NCBI RefSeq assembly: GCF_036898095.1
Contig: NC_090766.1
Location: 37,203,754-37,267,753, forward strand
DNA length: 64,000 nt
Origin: Palaemon carinicauda
Taxonomy: Eukaryota > Arthropoda > Malacostraca > Decapoda > Palaemonidae
Direction of reading: 5' to 3'
Part shown: positions 45,620-55,581 of the stretch, piece after piece
Position numbering within the stretch: position 1 is the first letter of the stretch
Layout of the letters: the number at the start of each line of letters is the position of its first letter
Notes under the pieces: model-generated
Seen by the model: only the letters and a program-made list of their open reading frames with translations
Databases searched by the model: none
What the model was told of the DNA's origin: nothing
Program-made: the position numbers and the translations under genes

Positions 45620-45899
45620 TAACGACAATAATTAAACTTCCACATTAAAGAAAAAAAGCATTTAAAGGTGTTCACAAACGCCTAACCTACAGACGTTTGT
45701 ATCTATGAGGAGGATTCGTAGTATCATTTAAGGTTAAGAGTAAATAGAGGAGACGCCCTGACAACAACTGCAAGAGCAAGAACACGCCCTCATTAAAATG
45801 GTTTGTACAAAAAACAAACTCAAACAGTAATGTTGAATATCGTGCTATAGCTTCGTAACCTACCTTGACTAACTGCTGGATTCTTTTGATGATAGCCAT
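36184..45899 (-). CDS. SH3-DH-PH guanine nucleotide exchange factor (collybistin/Asef/SPATA13-like), 12 exons
   Basis: Coding exons, right to left: 45,899-45,864; 41,800-41,604; 40,557-40,308; 39,883-39,710; 39,583-39,407; 39,278-39,099; 38,884-38,663; 38,544-38,404; 37,971-37,758; 37,586-37,466; 36,695-36,577; 36,365-36,184. All have AG acceptors and GT donors, phases match at every junction, and the total is 2,013 nt (670 residues plus TAA). Domains: a Ser/Arg-rich N-terminus (1-161), SH3 (162-219), DH (about 253-455) and PH (about 463-573), with a basic C-terminal tail. The family activates Cdc42 or Rac by GDP release. In collybistin and Asef the SH3 domain holds the DH domain inactive; the PH domain binds phosphoinositides. 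The start is the ATG at 45,899 (AAGATGG). Which of the three vertebrate paralogues it corresponds to cannot be decided. Confidence 0.92.
36577..36695 (-). CDS. Exchange factor exon 11
   Basis: 119 nt, phase 2 in and 1 out, donor GTAAGT. Encodes the tail of the PH helix and a basic stretch ([13 protein letters not shown]). Confidence 0.88.
37466..37586 (-). CDS. Exchange factor exon 10: PH domain second part
   Basis: 121 nt, phase 1 in and 2 out, donor GTAAGT. Encodes [18 protein letters not shown] and KLKWMEAF, the last strands and C-terminal helix of the PH domain. Confidence 0.92.
37758..37971 (-). CDS. Exchange factor exon 9: PH domain first part
   Basis: 214 nt, leaves in phase 1. Encodes [33 protein letters not shown] and [18 protein letters not shown], the first five strands of the PH domain. 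Confidence 0.93.
38404..38544 (-). CDS. Exchange factor exon 8: DH end
   Basis: 47 codons, phase 0. Encodes the long last DH helix ([18 protein letters not shown]) and the DH-PH junction ([13 protein letters not shown]). Confidence 0.93.
38663..38884 (-). CDS. Exchange factor exon 7: DH core
   Basis: 74 codons, phase 0. Encodes [20 protein letters not shown] and [19 protein letters not shown]. The last is conserved region 3, the main GTPase contact. Donor GTATTT is weak but the frame joins well. Confidence 0.94.
39099..39278 (-). CDS. Exchange factor exon 6: DH middle
   Basis: 60 codons, phase 0, acceptor CCACAG. Contains [20 protein letters not shown], the usual second helix block of DH domains in this group. 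Confidence 0.93.
39407..39583 (-). CDS. Exchange factor exon 5: linker and DH start
   Basis: 59 codons, phase 0. A Ser/Thr-rich linker, then [17 protein letters not shown], which is conserved region 1 of the DH domain with its catalytic Glu. Confidence 0.93.
39710..39883 (-). CDS. Exchange factor exon 4: SH3 domain
   Basis: 58 codons, phase 0, donor GTAAGT. A whole SH3 domain: [10 protein letters not shown] (ALYDY-like), [18 protein letters not shown] and GWFPAAFVR. The triple Trp and PAAFVR ending are typical of the collybistin/Asef group. Confidence 0.95.
40308..40557 (-). CDS. Exchange factor exon 3
   Basis: Pyrimidine-rich acceptor (CCTCCTCCTGCAG) and GTAAAT donor; enters in phase 2 and leaves in phase 0. 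Encodes a basic then acidic linker ([28 protein letters not shown]) rich in potential phosphorylation sites. Confidence 0.88.
41238..41566 (-). mobile_element. LINE-family tail fragment (type 2) in exchange factor intron 2
   Basis: The left end has the common tail (CTACAACCCTAGTTGG), and then the type 2 body with CCCTCAAGCAAGAGAACTC and GACTGGTACAGAGGCTATGG. Confidence 0.85.
41604..41800 (-). CDS. Exchange factor exon 2
   Basis: Acceptor TTCTGTTTCAG and a weaker GTGGGT donor; ends in phase 2. Encodes an Arg/Ser-rich, probably disordered part ([15 protein letters not shown]). A LINE tail ends only about 38 bp beyond the donor. Confidence 0.8.
41901..42180 (-). mobile_element. LINE-family tail fragment with doubled ATT microsatellite
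   Basis: Two ATT runs (41,901-41,935 and 41,943-41,995) border the tail word GCTACAACCATAGTTGG. It lies in intron 1. Confidence 0.75.
42463..42793 (+). mobile_element. LINE-family 3' end (type 1) in intron 1, opposite strand
   Basis: Matches the 3' UTR of the LINE at 8,134 in reverse orientation, beginning just before the ORF end (GTTGGAGCAAA). It ends in TAG/TAA repeats at 42,733-42,793. Confidence 0.87.
43128..43419. repeat. Long TA tract with a repeated interruption
   Basis: Three TA runs of about 60-90 bp. The interruption (ATATACACACTCACACATAT) occurs twice, at 43,197 and 43,295, so a block of about 100 bp has been duplicated. A short TG run follows. Confidence 0.93.
44213..44553 (+). 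mobile_element. LINE-family tail fragment (type 2)
   Basis: Body with GACACTCCAAAATCAAACC, CATGGTCTTCCACTGTCTTG and TTGAGGGTACACTCGGGCA, then the common tail. Confidence 0.85.
44790..44915. repeat. Short imperfect tandem repeat
   Basis: The phrase CTTAACTCTCCACTGTGG, then CAGCAGTGGC, appears two to three times. Confidence 0.6.
45418..45615. repeat. Long TA tract in exchange factor intron 1
   Basis: Three TA runs separated by ATTATATATTATAAACAT-like breaks, about 250 bp inside the intron from exon 1. Confidence 0.93.
45864..45899 (-). CDS. Exchange factor exon 1 (start)
   Basis: Encodes [12 protein letters not shown] and ends at a GTAGGT donor, phase 0. The frame joins cleanly to exon 2. 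No domain is contained, so the assignment rests on the start context, donor and phase; an alternative first exon is possible. Confidence 0.65.
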
Positions 45900-47082
45900 C
45901 TTATAAACATGCAATGTTGCAACTCGACACTCTTAGTAATTAGCAAGGAGTTGGGGCACACCTGGACATTATCACCTGCCTTTAGCCTGCTCTAAAGTAA
46001 ACTGTTGATTGCCGAGCGCTGATTTTAACACAAGCTTAACCTTAAAAAGCGCGTCTTTATAGCACAAAATTATATTTAAGTAAATTAATTAATCTTTCAA
46101 CAAAAGCTACGTATAACTTGGTTAAATATTTTCTTGATCTTGAAATTTCGCAAGATATATAAGATCCTTAGGCAATCAAGAGTCCTATGGAAACACCACC
46201 AGTATATAAAAAGATATCCTAAGCGAGGTTCAATCTAGGATGAGCGAACAACCACTACTACGCTGTCTCCGGTAGAACTAATCTTACTATAATACCCGGC
46301 CTTCCCAGTTCCCACCCGGCATCTGCGAAGTGCCCCGGGCACTATCTGCCCTCAGTTACCAACTGTTTTAAAATAACAATATTTCTATCTTCGTGTTAAT
46401 ATAAAACATGGAGTTATACAACATATTTAAGTATTCAATGTTAATTCCAATCAAGATATGTGTTTTTAATGATTTTATACCATTGTTTATGGCCACAAAA
46501 TCAAATTAAAATCCCGAATAGGTAACTCTAAATAACCTGGAAAACGTCCTATTAAATAATTAACAAGTGAGAAGAATGGCTTAATGTCTTACTATAGGCA
46601 ACCATAAGCAAATACATTACGCACAATATATACAAATACGTAAAATAAACCCATAGAAAGAGGAATTCCCTTGATCTATATATAGCAGGTAAATTAAGAC
46701 GGTCAGTTTCGAATTACATCAACGTACACCGTCGGCAGAACAATTTCCATACCACTCCCAATAACCTCCCCATTCCCCGGGTCACGTGGCATTAATGCCA
46801 TAACTTCGGATATTCCCAGAGCTCTGCATAATATCAGAAAAGGTGGCGGTTGAAAGACGTCAGTGGGAGAGGAGTGTAGCCTATTTTCCAAGCAGAAATT
46901 ACAGAAAAAAAAGGGTTGGTGTCGAAGTACACGAGATCTAGTGCATGCGTCTCTTGCACGTAAGATTACTTGGAATGTATATAGTGCCCCGGGCCATCGT
47001 TGGGCAAGAGACACACGAAAGAAGATGACAAAGTATTTCTTAGCATGTCAGGTTATCACCAGTTTATTAAATGCACATCTGG

Positions 47083-47085
<3 letters not shown>
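45900..47085. other. Upstream region of the exchange factor gene
   Basis: 5' UTR and promoter sequence should lie here, but no TATA box or initiator could be placed with confidence. 46,250-46,350 is GC-richer (CCACCCGGCATCTGCG). No other gene seen. Confidence 0.4.

Positions 47086-47156
<71 letters not shown>
47086..47156. repeat. GA microsatellite
   Basis: About 35 GA units without interruption. Confidence 0.97.
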
Positions 47157-47157
<1 letters not shown>

Positions 47158-47207
47158 GAATGTTTGGCTTATATACATAAAGATAGTATTCTAAAGCTAT
47201 TACGTTA

Positions 47208-47452
47208 TACATTATTATAATTACTAGCAAAGCTACAACCCTAGTTGGAAAAGCAGGATGCTATAAGCCCAAGGGCTCCACAGGAGAAAATAGACCAGGG
47301 AGGAAAAGAAATAAGGAGGCAATTAGAATAAATTGCCCGAGTATACCCTCAAACAAGAGAACTCTAACCCACGACAGCGCAAAATCACGGTACAGAGACT
47401 ATGGCACTACCCAAGATTTGCGAAAAATTGTTTGAATTTGGAGTGTCCTAGA
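47208..47452 (-). mobile_element. LINE-family tail fragment (type 2)
   Basis: Common tail at the left (CTACAACCCTAGTTGG), type 2 body at the right (CTCAAACAAGAGAACTC, TGGAGTGTCCTA). Confidence 0.83.
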
Positions 47453-47995
47453 ATTCCGAGATGCTTATCATTGCAAGATCTCTCTTCTCACCTTACTTAA
47501 CAAGTGAACAGTTACAGTGCAGTAGTTAAGCCCTTTAGTGAAAACGAATGTTTCGCTTATCTTAGTTGTCAGGTGTACGAAGAAAGAAGAGAACGTGTAA
47601 AGAATATGCCAAGATATCCGGGGTGTGTAAGCAAATGAAAAATGAGCCGTAACTAGAGAAAGAGTCAATGTAGTATTATCTGACCAGCCAAAGAGAGATT
47701 ATAGTGTAAATATACATTGAAAAAAGACACGTCATCTTTAAATGTTTCCGATAATCATTCACAATATCTCAAAATGACAAGTCTTTGTAAAGACAGAATG
47801 TGAACTGGCTCTAGAAATGGCTGACAAGAGATCTTTTTTCTAGAAACAACTTCTCTCGATACCGAGGTAATTCTATATGATTCTGATTGCAGATAAGATA
47901 AGAGCATTGGCATTTGAGTTATCATTTTTCTCCCCAGTACTTTAATCCGGCCCACTTCTTTTGTTTTATCGCGGAAAGTTGAATCATCAGAGATA
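47453..47995. other. Unassigned stretch
   Basis: No feature recognised. Confidence 0.35.
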
Positions 47996-48445
47996 ACTGG
48001 AGAAAATGAGATTTCATCTCCTATTTACATTGAGGAAAATGAGATTCTATCTTCTACTTATTTTGAAGAATATGAGATTCTATCTCCTATTTACATTTGG
48101 GAAAATGAGATTCTTCTGTTTGGATTAAAGAAAATGAGATTCTTCTGTTTGGATTAAAGAAAATGAGATTCTTCTGTTTGGATTAAAGAAAATGAGATTC
48201 TATCTTCTACTTAAATTGAAGAAAATGAGATTCTATCTTCTATTTGCATTGAAGATGAGATTCTTCCTTCTATTTACATTGAAAAAAAAATGAGATTCTT
48301 CCTTCTATTTATATTGGAGAAAATGAGATTCTATCTCCAATTTACAATGAAAAAAATTAGATTCTATCTTCTACTTATATTGAAGAAAATTAGATTCCAT
48401 CTATTTACATTGAAGAAAATGAGATGCTATCTTCTATTTACATCG
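47996..48445. repeat. AAAATGAGATTCTATCT minisatellite
   Basis: About fourteen units of 26-35 bp, each with AAAATGAGATTCT followed by ATCTTCTATTTACATTGAAG or CTGTTTGGATTAAAG. Three CTGTTTGGATTAAAG units in a row (48,113-48,190) are near-identical, a recent local expansion. Confidence 0.92.
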
Positions 48446-49057
48446 ATCCATAATTATAAGTACGCCATATTCATGCTTTTTGGAAAAATAAAATGAAATT
48501 CTTTAATATGAAAATATCACCAAGACCAATATTCACCTTCACACTACTTACAATATTATCATTTTATCACTTACCCAACAAAACATCGACCTTTTAGTTC
48601 ATATCGCAATAAATGTCGGAGTGTTTTATGTGACTCACGCCATCAAGTTTTTCTAGATCCAAGGATGTTGAATTTCACACAAGTTCCAAATTTCCGTAGA
48701 TATTGCCACAATTCTTCTCATTTCTACATGATAGTCAAGTTAAGTTTAATTTTCAGTGACAAAAGATATCCACACAAAACTTTTCATTTCTACATAAAAG
48801 CCTAAAGTTAAACTTTATAAGAAATCCTTTTACGCTGTAGGAAAAGTCCTGGACAGAAAATGTGTAACTGATTCTAACTTATTAGTAACTAGTAACTATC
48901 AAGAAATTGCATCAAGCCCATAAACTACTTGGTATATAATTAGCGCAAAAATCAACAGGAAATAATGACCTCACAAAGGCAAAATACTTATACAATGTTA
49001 TAGCGACACCTCCAAATCGTCTCTGGACTAACCTGTCTCAATGAACGGAAATTCATT

Positions 49058-49060
<3 letters not shown>
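48446..49060. other. Unassigned AT-rich stretch
   Basis: No gene or known repeat seen. Confidence 0.35.

Positions 49061-49120
<60 letters not shown>
49061..49120. repeat. GT microsatellite
   Basis: Thirty GT units without interruption. Confidence 0.97.
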
Positions 49121-49123
<3 letters not shown>

Positions 49124-49192
49124 ACTTGCAAGTATGCGATAACAACAACAATGTATGTGGAATATCATATTTCTATAGTAAGGAGTATCTTC

Positions 49193-49475
49193 CAGGTTTA
49201 AAGGTTTAAAGCCCGCTAATGAATGGCAGAGGCAAGGGACAGTGACATTGCAATATCGAGCAGGACAATGCCCTAGAGACTAACCATATATACATATGAT
49301 CAGCGCCCAAGCCCCATTTCCACCCAAGCTAGGACCAAGGAGGGCCAGACCATGGCTGTTGATGACTCAGCAGATAGACCTATAGACTCCCCCAAAACCC
49401 CCATCCTTAGCTCACAATGATGGTGAGGTTGCAGTGACCAAAGAAACTAAGGAGTTTGAAGAAAAAAATCGAAAT
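49193..49475 (-). mobile_element. tRNA-derived SINE, head missing
   Basis: Body from AAAGCCCGCTAATGAATGGC to CAGTGACCAAAGAAAC. The tRNA-like head that should follow on the right is absent, so this is a 5'-truncated copy. Confidence 0.8.
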
Positions 49476-49531
49476 CTTGTCTCGACTACCTATTATATCA
49501 TACGGTCTTCAGATGCTGTATAGTGGTAACG

Positions 49532-49795
49532 ACATATTATTATTATCATTATTATTGCTTGCTAAGCTACAACCCTAGGAAAAACCCAGGATGCTATAAA
49601 CCCTAGTGCTCCGACAGGAAAAAATAGCCCAGTGAGGAAAGAAAATAAAGAAATGAATAAACTACAAGTTATGAACAATATAAAATGTTTTAAGAACAGT
49701 AATAACACCAAAATAGATCTTTCATATATAAACTAAAAAAAATTAACAAGAGGAAGAGGAACAAGACAGAATAGTGTACCCTCAAGCAAGATTTA
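49532..49795 (-). mobile_element. LINE-family tail fragment (type 2)
   Basis: ATT repeats, the tail word GCTACAACCCTAGG, then the type 2 body to CCCTCAAGCAAGA. Confidence 0.82.
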
Positions 49796-49997
49796 CTATA
49801 AGGGTCGTTTAGAGTAGATTTATCTATACCTGTTAAAATGGTCATTATTCTTTTATGAAATTAAAGCAGGGAATACTTGGTTCATCTCGTCGACTGCAAA
49901 ACGTTAATTACAGCCAAGCAGCATCGCATGCACGAAAGCATATGGCTGGGAATCGAGGAACTAAAGTAAATCAGGAATATGATAAAGACCAAACTCT

Positions 49998-50279
49998 CTG
50001 CACCATGGTCTTCCACTGTCTTGGGTTAGAGCTCTCTTGCCTGAGGGTACACTCAGGCACACTATTTTATCTAATTTCTCTTCCTCTTGTTTTGTTAAAA
50101 GTTTTTATAGTTTATATAGGAAATATTTACTTTAATGTTGTTACTCTTCTTAAAATGTTTGATCTTTCCTTGTTTCCTTTCCTCACTGGGCTATTTTCCT
50201 TGTTGGGGCCCCTGGGCTTATAGCATCCTGCTTTTCCAACTAGGGTTGTAGCTTAGCAAATAATGATAATAATAATAAG
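49998..50279 (+). mobile_element. LINE-family tail fragment (type 2)
   Basis: Begins in CACCATGGTCTTCCACTGTC and ends in TAATGATAATAATAATAAG after the common tail. Confidence 0.85.
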
Positions 50280-50329
50280 TTTTCAGGTCTATATCTTGCA
50301 AAGGAATACTTAAAAATCTGTAATGAAAA

Positions 50330-50545
50330 ACGGTGAAAATTCTGGAATAAACGTTGCCAAGCATTTATCGTTTTCAAAACGGATATATTGACGCAAAGGG
50401 GTGATATTACGGTCACCAACCCATAAAAGATGATAATGAAGTATGGTACAAATTATGGTCGCCTGAATTTCACTGAAATACGGCTGAAAATAGTATATTT
50501 TTACGGAGAATTTGCTATTAAAATTACGGTTCTTCAAGTGAAGGG
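50330..50545. repeat. Dispersed repeat with ATACGGCTGA phrase
   Basis: AATACGGCTGAAAATAGTAT and about 60 further bases recur at 63,528-63,600, so this is a third dispersed family, not otherwise identified. Confidence 0.6.
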
Positions 50546-50800
50546 AATTCAAGGAAATCATATAAAGCAAAACAATTGCCGTACAGGACCAGAAAGGAAG
50601 CCATTCACATAAAAAAAAATAAAAACAGCGAGAAACTAACACACGAAAATCCACGAGAGATCCAATCCTATGGCTTGAAATGAAACAGGCCAAACCATCT
50701 CCTACCGGTAATCACATTACTGGCGTCTCCTCGTTTCTATCATTGCAACTTTCCCCTCAGAGAAAGCTCTCAATTTCCTACAAGCAGCAAAAGACGCATC

Positions 50801-50829
50801 GCAAAAAAAAAAAAAAAAAAAAAAAAAAA
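50801..50829. repeat. Poly(A) run
   Basis: 29 A in a row. No retroposed sequence was recognised before it. Confidence 0.9.
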
Positions 50830-51104
50830 TCCGCGTTATGAACCTTCATAACCACGAACAAGGTTTTCTGACCAGAAAATAGCGGTCAAGAGAAGACGTT
50901 GTGTCTCTCTACCTACGCACACAGGTATTTCATTTTCTCAACGGCGGTCAATACCTTTTAAAGGAAGAAGAGGACTGTTATGACAAACTCCTTTAAGTGG
51001 AACAGACAATGGCTATTCTCTTTCGTTGCAATTTACCTTTTTTTTTTTTACAGATGTGGCTTTATCATTCCGGTTTGCTATGGTTACTAGTTTGTGGTAA
51101 ATTG

Positions 51105-51219
<115 letters not shown>

Positions 51220-51222
51220 TGG

Positions 51223-51225
<3 letters not shown>

Positions 51226-51295
<70 letters not shown>
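51226..51295. repeat. GA microsatellite
   Basis: About 34 GA units, directly after the TA tract. Confidence 0.97.
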
Positions 51296-51297
<2 letters not shown>

Positions 51298-51635
51298 GTT
51301 AACTATTCGCTCGCGAGTGAATATATACACTTAACTTCAGTAATTTCCATCTCAAGTCTATGATTTGCGTCTCTTACAAGCTTGCCCAAAATTCTGAAGC
51401 AAGTGGTTGGTTATCCTTAAAAGTATAATGGTTTACCTGGTGTCCTATATATATCAACCATTCTCACGGGTATTGAGTGCATCCTTCAGGTGAGAAAATG
51501 AGTAAAGAATAAATTTACATATGTAGAGAAGATGAACTTACTTACAGTTGCCTTAATATATAAGAATTCATAGTATAAACGAGTACAAATTTAATTTGTA
51601 TACACTGCAAATGAGCGAGTATGGCATAATGTTGT

Positions 51636-51927
51636 AGCTAGGGTTGTGGTGGCCGATGTGGTAACGTCCCTGGCTGGTGAATGCCAGACTGGGGTTCGAG
51701 TCCGGCTCAAACTCGTTAATTTCTTAGGTCGCTGCAACCTCACTATCCTAGTGAGCTACGGATGGGGGGTTTGGGGGAGCCTATAGGTCTACCTGCCGAG
51801 TCATCAGCAGCCATTGCCTGGCCCTCATTGGTCCTAGCTTGGGTGGAGAGGGGGCACTGTCCTGCTTGATAGGGCAATGTCACTGTCCCTTGCCTCTGCC
51901 ATTCATGAGTGGCATTTAAAGCTTTAA
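51636..51927 (+). mobile_element. tRNA-derived SINE, best-preserved copy
   Basis: The head has a pol III A box (TGGCCGATGTGG, 51,650-51,661) and a perfect B box (GGTTCGAGTCC, 51,693-51,703), 31 bp apart, as in a tRNA gene. The body follows (GTCATCAGCAGCCATTGCC, CCTTGCCTCTGCCATTC) and ends near TTTAAAGCTTTAAA. Confidence 0.9.
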
Positions 51928-51987
51928 ACAGGAAATTGAACGTTCATTTATATTCTTAAAATACAAGAATTATCTTAGAACATGCCA

Positions 51988-52165
51988 TTATCATAATTAT
52001 CATTATTACGAGCCAAGCTACAACCCTAGTTGGAAAAGCAAGATGCTATAAGCCCAATGGCTCTAATAGGGAAAAATAGCCCAGTGAGGAAAGGAAATAA
52101 ATAAATGATGAGAACATATCAACAATAAATCATTATAAAAACAGTAACAACGTCAAAACAGATAT
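51988..52165 (-). mobile_element. LINE-family tail fragment (type 1)
   Basis: Tail word CTACAACCCTAGTTGG, then AAATAAATGATGAGAAC and ACAACGTCAAAACAGATAT as in the 8,134 LINE. Confidence 0.85.
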
Positions 52166-52412
52166 ATTATTATTACTAGCTGCCGACCCACAACCTCAGT
52201 TGGAAAAGTAGGACGCTACAAGCCCCCAACAGGGAAAACAGCCCAGTGAGCAAAAGAAACAAGGAAAAATAAAACATTTTAAGAAGAGTAACAACAACGA
52301 AACAAATATTTCCTATATAAACTATAAAACTTTAACAAAACAAGAAGAAAAGAAACTAGATAGAATAGTGTGCCCGAATGCACCCTCAAGCAAGAGAACT
52401 CTAACCCAAGAG
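52166..52412 (-). mobile_element. LINE-family tail fragment (type 2), inserted next to a type 1 tail
   Basis: ATTATTATTACTAGC starts it directly at the end of the previous fragment; the body runs to CTCAAGCAAGAGAACTC. Confidence 0.82.
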
Positions 52413-52493
52413 GTAAATATGACGAGCGTAATCACATAAACACATTTATGAAACAAGAAGCAAGTAATAATATTAATAATAATAATAATAATA

Positions 52494-52745
52494 AATAATA
52501 ATAATAAAAATATCATTATTATTATTACTAAGCTACAACCCTAGTTGGATAAGCAAGATGCTATAAGCCCAAGGGCTCCCACAGGAAAAAATAGCCGAGT
52601 GAGGAAAGCAAATAAGGAAATGAATAAACGATATCAGAAGTAACGAACAATTAAAATAAAATAACTAAAAAAACACCAACACCATTGAAACAGATATTCC
52701 ATATAAAAACTATAAAAAGACTTATGTCAGCCTGTTCAAGAAAAC
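52494..52745 (-). mobile_element. LINE-family tail fragment
   Basis: TAA/ATT repeats, common tail, then ATAAACGATATCAGAAGT and CTTATGTCAGCCTGTTCAAG, close to the ORF end of type 1. Confidence 0.82.
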
Positions 52746-52974
52746 AATACCCTCGGACAAAAGCTGCATCTGTTGCTCCCCAAAAATGAAAATACGTGTT
52801 CTACATTTTGGGCGAATGCAACTCGTCTTTGTGAACAATGGAGTGCTTTTTAAAGTTGAGAATATGCGGAAGAAGACTTGATAACCCAACTCTTACTATA
52901 AAATAGAATAAAGAAAAAATGCAGTCCTTAAATCTTTGGGTGAATGATACAGTAATACCTCACTTCATTTCAAT

Positions 52975-53320
52975 GATTTCTTTTAAGCAGAAAAACTTCG
53001 AGATTGAAAATGGGAATAAAGAAGATTCCTAAAACGCTTGCGTTTAATAAAAACTAATATTTTTTTTCAAGCAGGAAAACTTAAGATTGTAAAAAGGGAA
53101 TAAAGAATATTCCTAAAATGCTTGCGTTTAATAAAAACTAAAAAAAATTTTCTAAGCAGAAAAAACTAAGATTGAAACCGGAATTAAAGAATATTCCCAA
53201 AACACTTGCGTTTAATAATAATAATAATTTTCTTTAAGAAGAAAAAACTTAAGATTGAAAATGGGAATAAAGAAGATTCCTAAAACGCTTGCGTTCAATA
53301 ACAACTAATAATATGCAGTA
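52975..53320. repeat. Satellite A, about four units of 80-90 bp
   Basis: Repeating phrase AAACTTAAGATTGAAAATGG, GAATAAAGAAGATTCC, CTTGCGTTTAATAAAAAC. Confidence 0.88.
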
Positions 53321-53324
53321 TTAC

Positions 53325-54170
53325 AATATAAATATACATTGTAGACTTACAGCCATTTAAACTGTTTGCGTTGAATAAAAAGTAAAGTCTGATAGTACAT
53401 GAGATCGCAAATAAATATACATTATAGACTTACAGCCATTTAATCTGTTTGCGTTTAATAAAAAGTAAAGTCTAATAATACATGGTATCGCAAATAAATA
53501 TACACTGTAGACTTACAGCCATTTAATCTGTTTGCGTTTAATAAAAAGTAAGGTCTAATAATATACGATATTGCACTAAAATATAAATTGTAAACTTACA
53601 GTCATCTAAACTGGTTTTAATAAAAAGTAAAGTATAGTAATATACGGTATCACAAAAAATATACATCGTATATTTAGTCATTTAAACTGTTTGAATTTAA
53701 TAAAAACTAAGGTCTATTAATAAATATAAGGTATTGAAAAAAATATATATAGTAGACTTGTAGTCATTTAAACTGTTTACGTTTGATAAAAACTAATCTC
53801 TAATATTATACGGTATCGCAAAAAAAATACATTACAGACTTACATTCATTTGAACTGTTTGAGTTTAATAAAAACTAATGTCTAATAATACACGATATTT
53901 TACTAAAAATATATATTGTACACTTACAGTCATTTAAACTGTTTGCGTTTAATAAAACGTAAAGTCTAATAATATACGGTACCGCAAAAAAATACGTTGT
54001 AGACTTACAGTCATTTAAACTGTTTGCGTTTAATAAAACGTAAAGTCTAATAATATACGGTACCGCAAAACATATATATTTATGGTCATTTGAACTGTTT
54101 GCGTTTAATAAAAAGTAGTCTAATGGTATCGCAAAAAATATACATCATAAACTTAACAGTCACTTGAACT
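53325..54170. repeat. Satellite B, about ten units of 82 bp
   Basis: Repeating phrase TAGACTTACAGCCATTTAA, CTGTTTGCGTTTAATAAAA, AGTCTAATAAT, GGTATCGCAAA. The first units are spaced 83 bp. It shares GCGTTTAATAAAAACTAA with satellite A, so the two arrays are related. Confidence 0.92.
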
Positions 54171-54580
54171 TTACCATTCTAACACAAATAATAACAATGA
54201 TAATAAAAACATAATAAATATAAATAATAACAAGCCCAAGGAAGTAAAACTATATATATCAGAGCGGATAAGGCGTCCCTTAGCGAACAGGCAGGTCACG
54301 TGATCCGCAAGTCGCTCAAGTATGCAGTGTGTGTGTGTCTCGACATGACCTTAGGTTCAACTAAGTCCACCTTACATTCTGCATGACCTTAACATGTCGC
54401 CAGCCCGGGAGCTAAAATCGCCATGGTACACACACCAGGGCAATGTATATATACTGTACATATACATAATTCATTATGTGATCATGAATCTAAGGGAATA
54501 TTATTTACAATCAAATAAGCAGGATTGCAACTCTAATACTTCGTTTTAAGGGTTTAATGTAATCATGGCGTTATTTCCAA

Positions 54581-54585
<5 letters not shown>
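54171..54585. other. Unassigned stretch
   Basis: No gene or repeat recognised. Confidence 0.35.

Positions 54586-54587
<2 letters not shown>

Positions 54588-54668
<81 letters not shown>
54588..54668. repeat. TA tract followed by GA tract
   Basis: TA to 54,615, then GA from 54,618 to 54,668. Confidence 0.96.
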
Positions 54669-54672
<4 letters not shown>

Positions 54673-54804
54673 AAACGAAGCAGAGGAAGGAAGAGACGAC
54701 AATGGATTGACGAGCTAAGAAAATTTACGGGTATAGACTGGCATAGAAAATCTATAAACGCACGGGAGTGGAAGAACATGCCTGAGGCCTGTGTTCTGCA
54801 GTAG
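54669..54804 (+). pseudogene. Retroelement ORF C-terminal remnant
   Basis: KRSRGRKRRQWIDELRKFTG, then DWHRKSINAREWKNMPEA and a TAG stop. The pattern (RGR..RRWIDD..., W....R..W) is that of the C-terminal end of many non-LTR retrotransposon polyproteins. It directly follows a GA tract. Confidence 0.5.
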
Positions 54805-55400
54805 ACCAGCAATTTAAACACGCATATAAACATATATTTTCGATGGCCTATGAATGATTCACTGAATAATATTGTGCTCCAAATTTGCCCGTAATTAAGA
54901 GCACGGACAAAATCTAAGAGCACGGACAAAATCTAACAGCCCAATTTCAAATGAAAGTGGATATATACACACTAAGTTACTTTAATAGTTTTCCATATCG
55001 TGATAATTCGAATAGCAAATTTTTCAACAAACATTTTTTCTTCACTTTCTCCTATTAAACTTACTTACCTTTCCGCTAACATTCACCAATATAGAAAAAA
55101 TACTAACTTCAACACGACACCTTATTTATCTAGAAACGGAATGCAAAAGGATTATTAGCACAATAAAGGATTATTAAAGTGCCAATGAAATTATGCGAAA
55201 GACCACACACTGACCTTAAACTATACCGAACAGTTAAGATGAATCTATAGGTACACAGACAATCAGACTACCGAGAGATTACTATTAAGAAGACCTTTAT
55301 ATCTATCTAATCTTAAACTGCTATGTCTCTTCTCAAGTATGATTATGATAAAAACAGAAGGTGAAATGGCTCGAGATAAGTTCTTTTTAGAAAAGGACAC
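54805..55400. other. Unassigned AT-rich stretch
   Basis: No gene seen. A short duplication AGAGCACGGACAAAATCTAA lies at 54,897-54,938. Confidence 0.35.
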
Positions 55401-55401
<1 letters not shown>

Positions 55402-55450
<49 letters not shown>

Positions 55451-55532
55451 TGATTATTTTTTATGTATTTGATCAAAAAGAGAAGAGAGAACGAATACTA
55501 ACTTGATTAATTTACGTATTTAAGCAAAAGGA

Positions 55533-55580
<48 letters not shown>
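55402..55580. repeat. Composite GA repeat with a unique spacer
   Basis: Two GA tracts (55,402-55,446 and 55,535-55,580) flank GAATACTAACTTGATTAATT, which is found inverted at 56,220-56,262 and 59,668-59,708. Confidence 0.88.

Positions 55581-55581
<1 letters not shown>

Noticed and set aside
45864..45914. Upstream extension of exchange factor exon 1 to 45,914
   Set aside because: The extension would begin at a TTG codon; the first ATG in frame, with an A at -3, is 45,899.
51636..51710. tRNA gene
   Set aside because: A and B boxes are present, but the sequence does not fold into a convincing cloverleaf and is the head of a repeated SINE.
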